Shown piece by piece: positions 63,313 to 64,000 of a stretch of 64,000 bases of DNA. A program made the translations under genes and the position numbers. Position 1 is the first letter of the stretch. Each line of letters opens with the position of its first letter. The notes beneath the pieces are model-generated. The model saw nothing but the letters and a program-made list of their open reading frames with translations. It had not been told where the DNA came from and ran no database searches. The stretch lies in contig CM055738.1 of assembly GCA_029465975.1 (NCBI GenBank), positions 3,384,954-3,448,953 of the forward strand, read 5' to 3'. The stretch comes from Dallia pectoralis (taxonomy: Eukaryota > Chordata > Actinopteri > Esociformes > Umbridae).

Positions 63313-64000
63313 TTTTTCAAACACAACATTAAAATCATTTAATATACTATACAAACAATAAAACATGAAACAAGGATGGGCTAAACAAAAGAACACACTC
63401 TCACCAAAAACCAAAACCATCACACAGCTGGTAGCTGATGGAACCCATGGGTTTGTACTAATGGGAGGAAGGGGCCCACCAATCTGCTGCTCCAGAAGTC
63501 TAGAAAAAAAACTAAATCAGATATCGAAACAGAACACCACAAACAACAACACAGAAACAGGGGAAATTAACACTCAGTTTAGACTATAATCCACATCAGT
63601 AGACATTACATGTGTATGCATAGTGTTTATTGTATTTCTTTTTAAAGGTGATACATGATATTGATAGTTTCTTTCTACAGATTTCAGCTCAAAGCTGTCT
63701 GAGAATCTGAATCAGTAAGGGTTTATTCACCAAGTCTGTTTACAACAAACAAAAAATTTGTTCTGTCCCAGAACCAGTTGCCAAAACCTAAAACCCATTT
63801 ACTGAACAAATTTAAACAATATAAATAAAAAAGTATCAATGTCATTGTGTTTTTTTTAATGTTTCTTTTTTTATTTTTTTTTATACGTTTTTAAAGTTGT
63901 AATACAAGGCTTAGCTGTAAAAGAGATCTTGATCTCAGCTTATCTGTATAAATAAGTTTGATAAATACATTGGAGGCCGAAATCTCTACCTTAATAAAAT
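63313..64000. other. Window end: start of another TAAR unit
   Basis: About 63697-63760 has a LINE 3' tail-like segment (minus strand). 63890-64000 closely matches 36510-36630, the region about 320-440 bp upstream of the gene 7 ATG. No gene within the window. Confidence 0.6.

Overview
This is vertebrate nuclear DNA, almost certainly from a ray-finned (teleost) fish. It has single-exon odorant-receptor genes, dense and nested transposons of fish type (Tc1/mariner, L2/Rex-like and RTE-like LINEs, tRNA-derived SINE, ISL2EU, Ty3/gypsy), TG-rich microsatellites and a fish-type endogenous retrovirus. The species cannot be named from the sequence alone.

The backbone is a head-to-tail tandem array of trace amine-associated receptor (TAAR) genes, all on the + strand: nine intact reading frames (ATGs at 3671, 12236, 17241, 20850, 26207, 30312, 36952, 53501, 59750), one frameshifted copy (57378-58324) and an N-terminal stub (63243-63312). 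All carry the TAAR signature in TM7 (NSxxNPxxYxxxYxWF). All lack the classical amine-binding Asp at 3.32 (S, T or N there) and keep an Asp at 5.42, the arrangement known for the large teleost-specific TAAR clade with non-classical amine recognition. Genes 1-3 form one subgroup, genes 6-10 another, and 4 and 5 are intermediate. Each gene sits in a repeated unit: TG-rich tract, A-rich TATA-like box, then a 16-bp imperfect palindrome (consensus TGACCTGACAGGGTCA). The palindrome ends exactly 52 bp before the ATG in nine of the ten gene-bearing units.

Layout: 1-3.3 kb, Tc1 relic with a nested LINE, then an endonuclease fragment of another LINE. 3.5-4.6 kb, TAAR 1. 5.1-9.1 kb, LINE 3' end, about 23 copies of a 62-bp minisatellite, a SINE-like repeat and a decayed LINE. 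10.4-11.7 kb, an ISL2EU-like element whose empty site survives in the next unit. 12.2-18.2 kb, TAARs 2 and 3, with a solo LTR and a LINE carrying a SINE between them. 20.8-27.2 kb, TAARs 4 and 5, with Tc1 and gypsy debris. 27.7-31.3 kb, solo LTRs and TAAR 6. 31.8-36 kb, Tc1 and a gypsy element with nested LINE. 37-39.1 kb, TAAR 7 and a solo LTR. 39.3-52.2 kb, an RTE-like LINE (12-bp target duplication) into which a 9.66-kb provirus has inserted (4-bp duplication). 52.3-61 kb, TAARs 8, 9 (pseudogene) and 10. 61.5-64 kb, a young solo LTR, unclassified repeats, the TAAR stub, and the start of another TAAR unit that runs off the window.

The provirus (minus strand, 41833-51490) is young and nearly complete: two 583-bp LTRs, a proline-tRNA-type primer binding site, gag with a myristoylation signal, a 1364-codon open pol and a 660-codon open env of gamma type (CWIC and CX6CC). 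The visible lesions are a frame break at a 7-G run at the capsid/nucleocapsid boundary and, between nucleocapsid and protease, a single in-frame UGA followed by C that may be natural readthrough. The two LTRs differ only in one 19-bp block and one nearby base, both at the core promoter.
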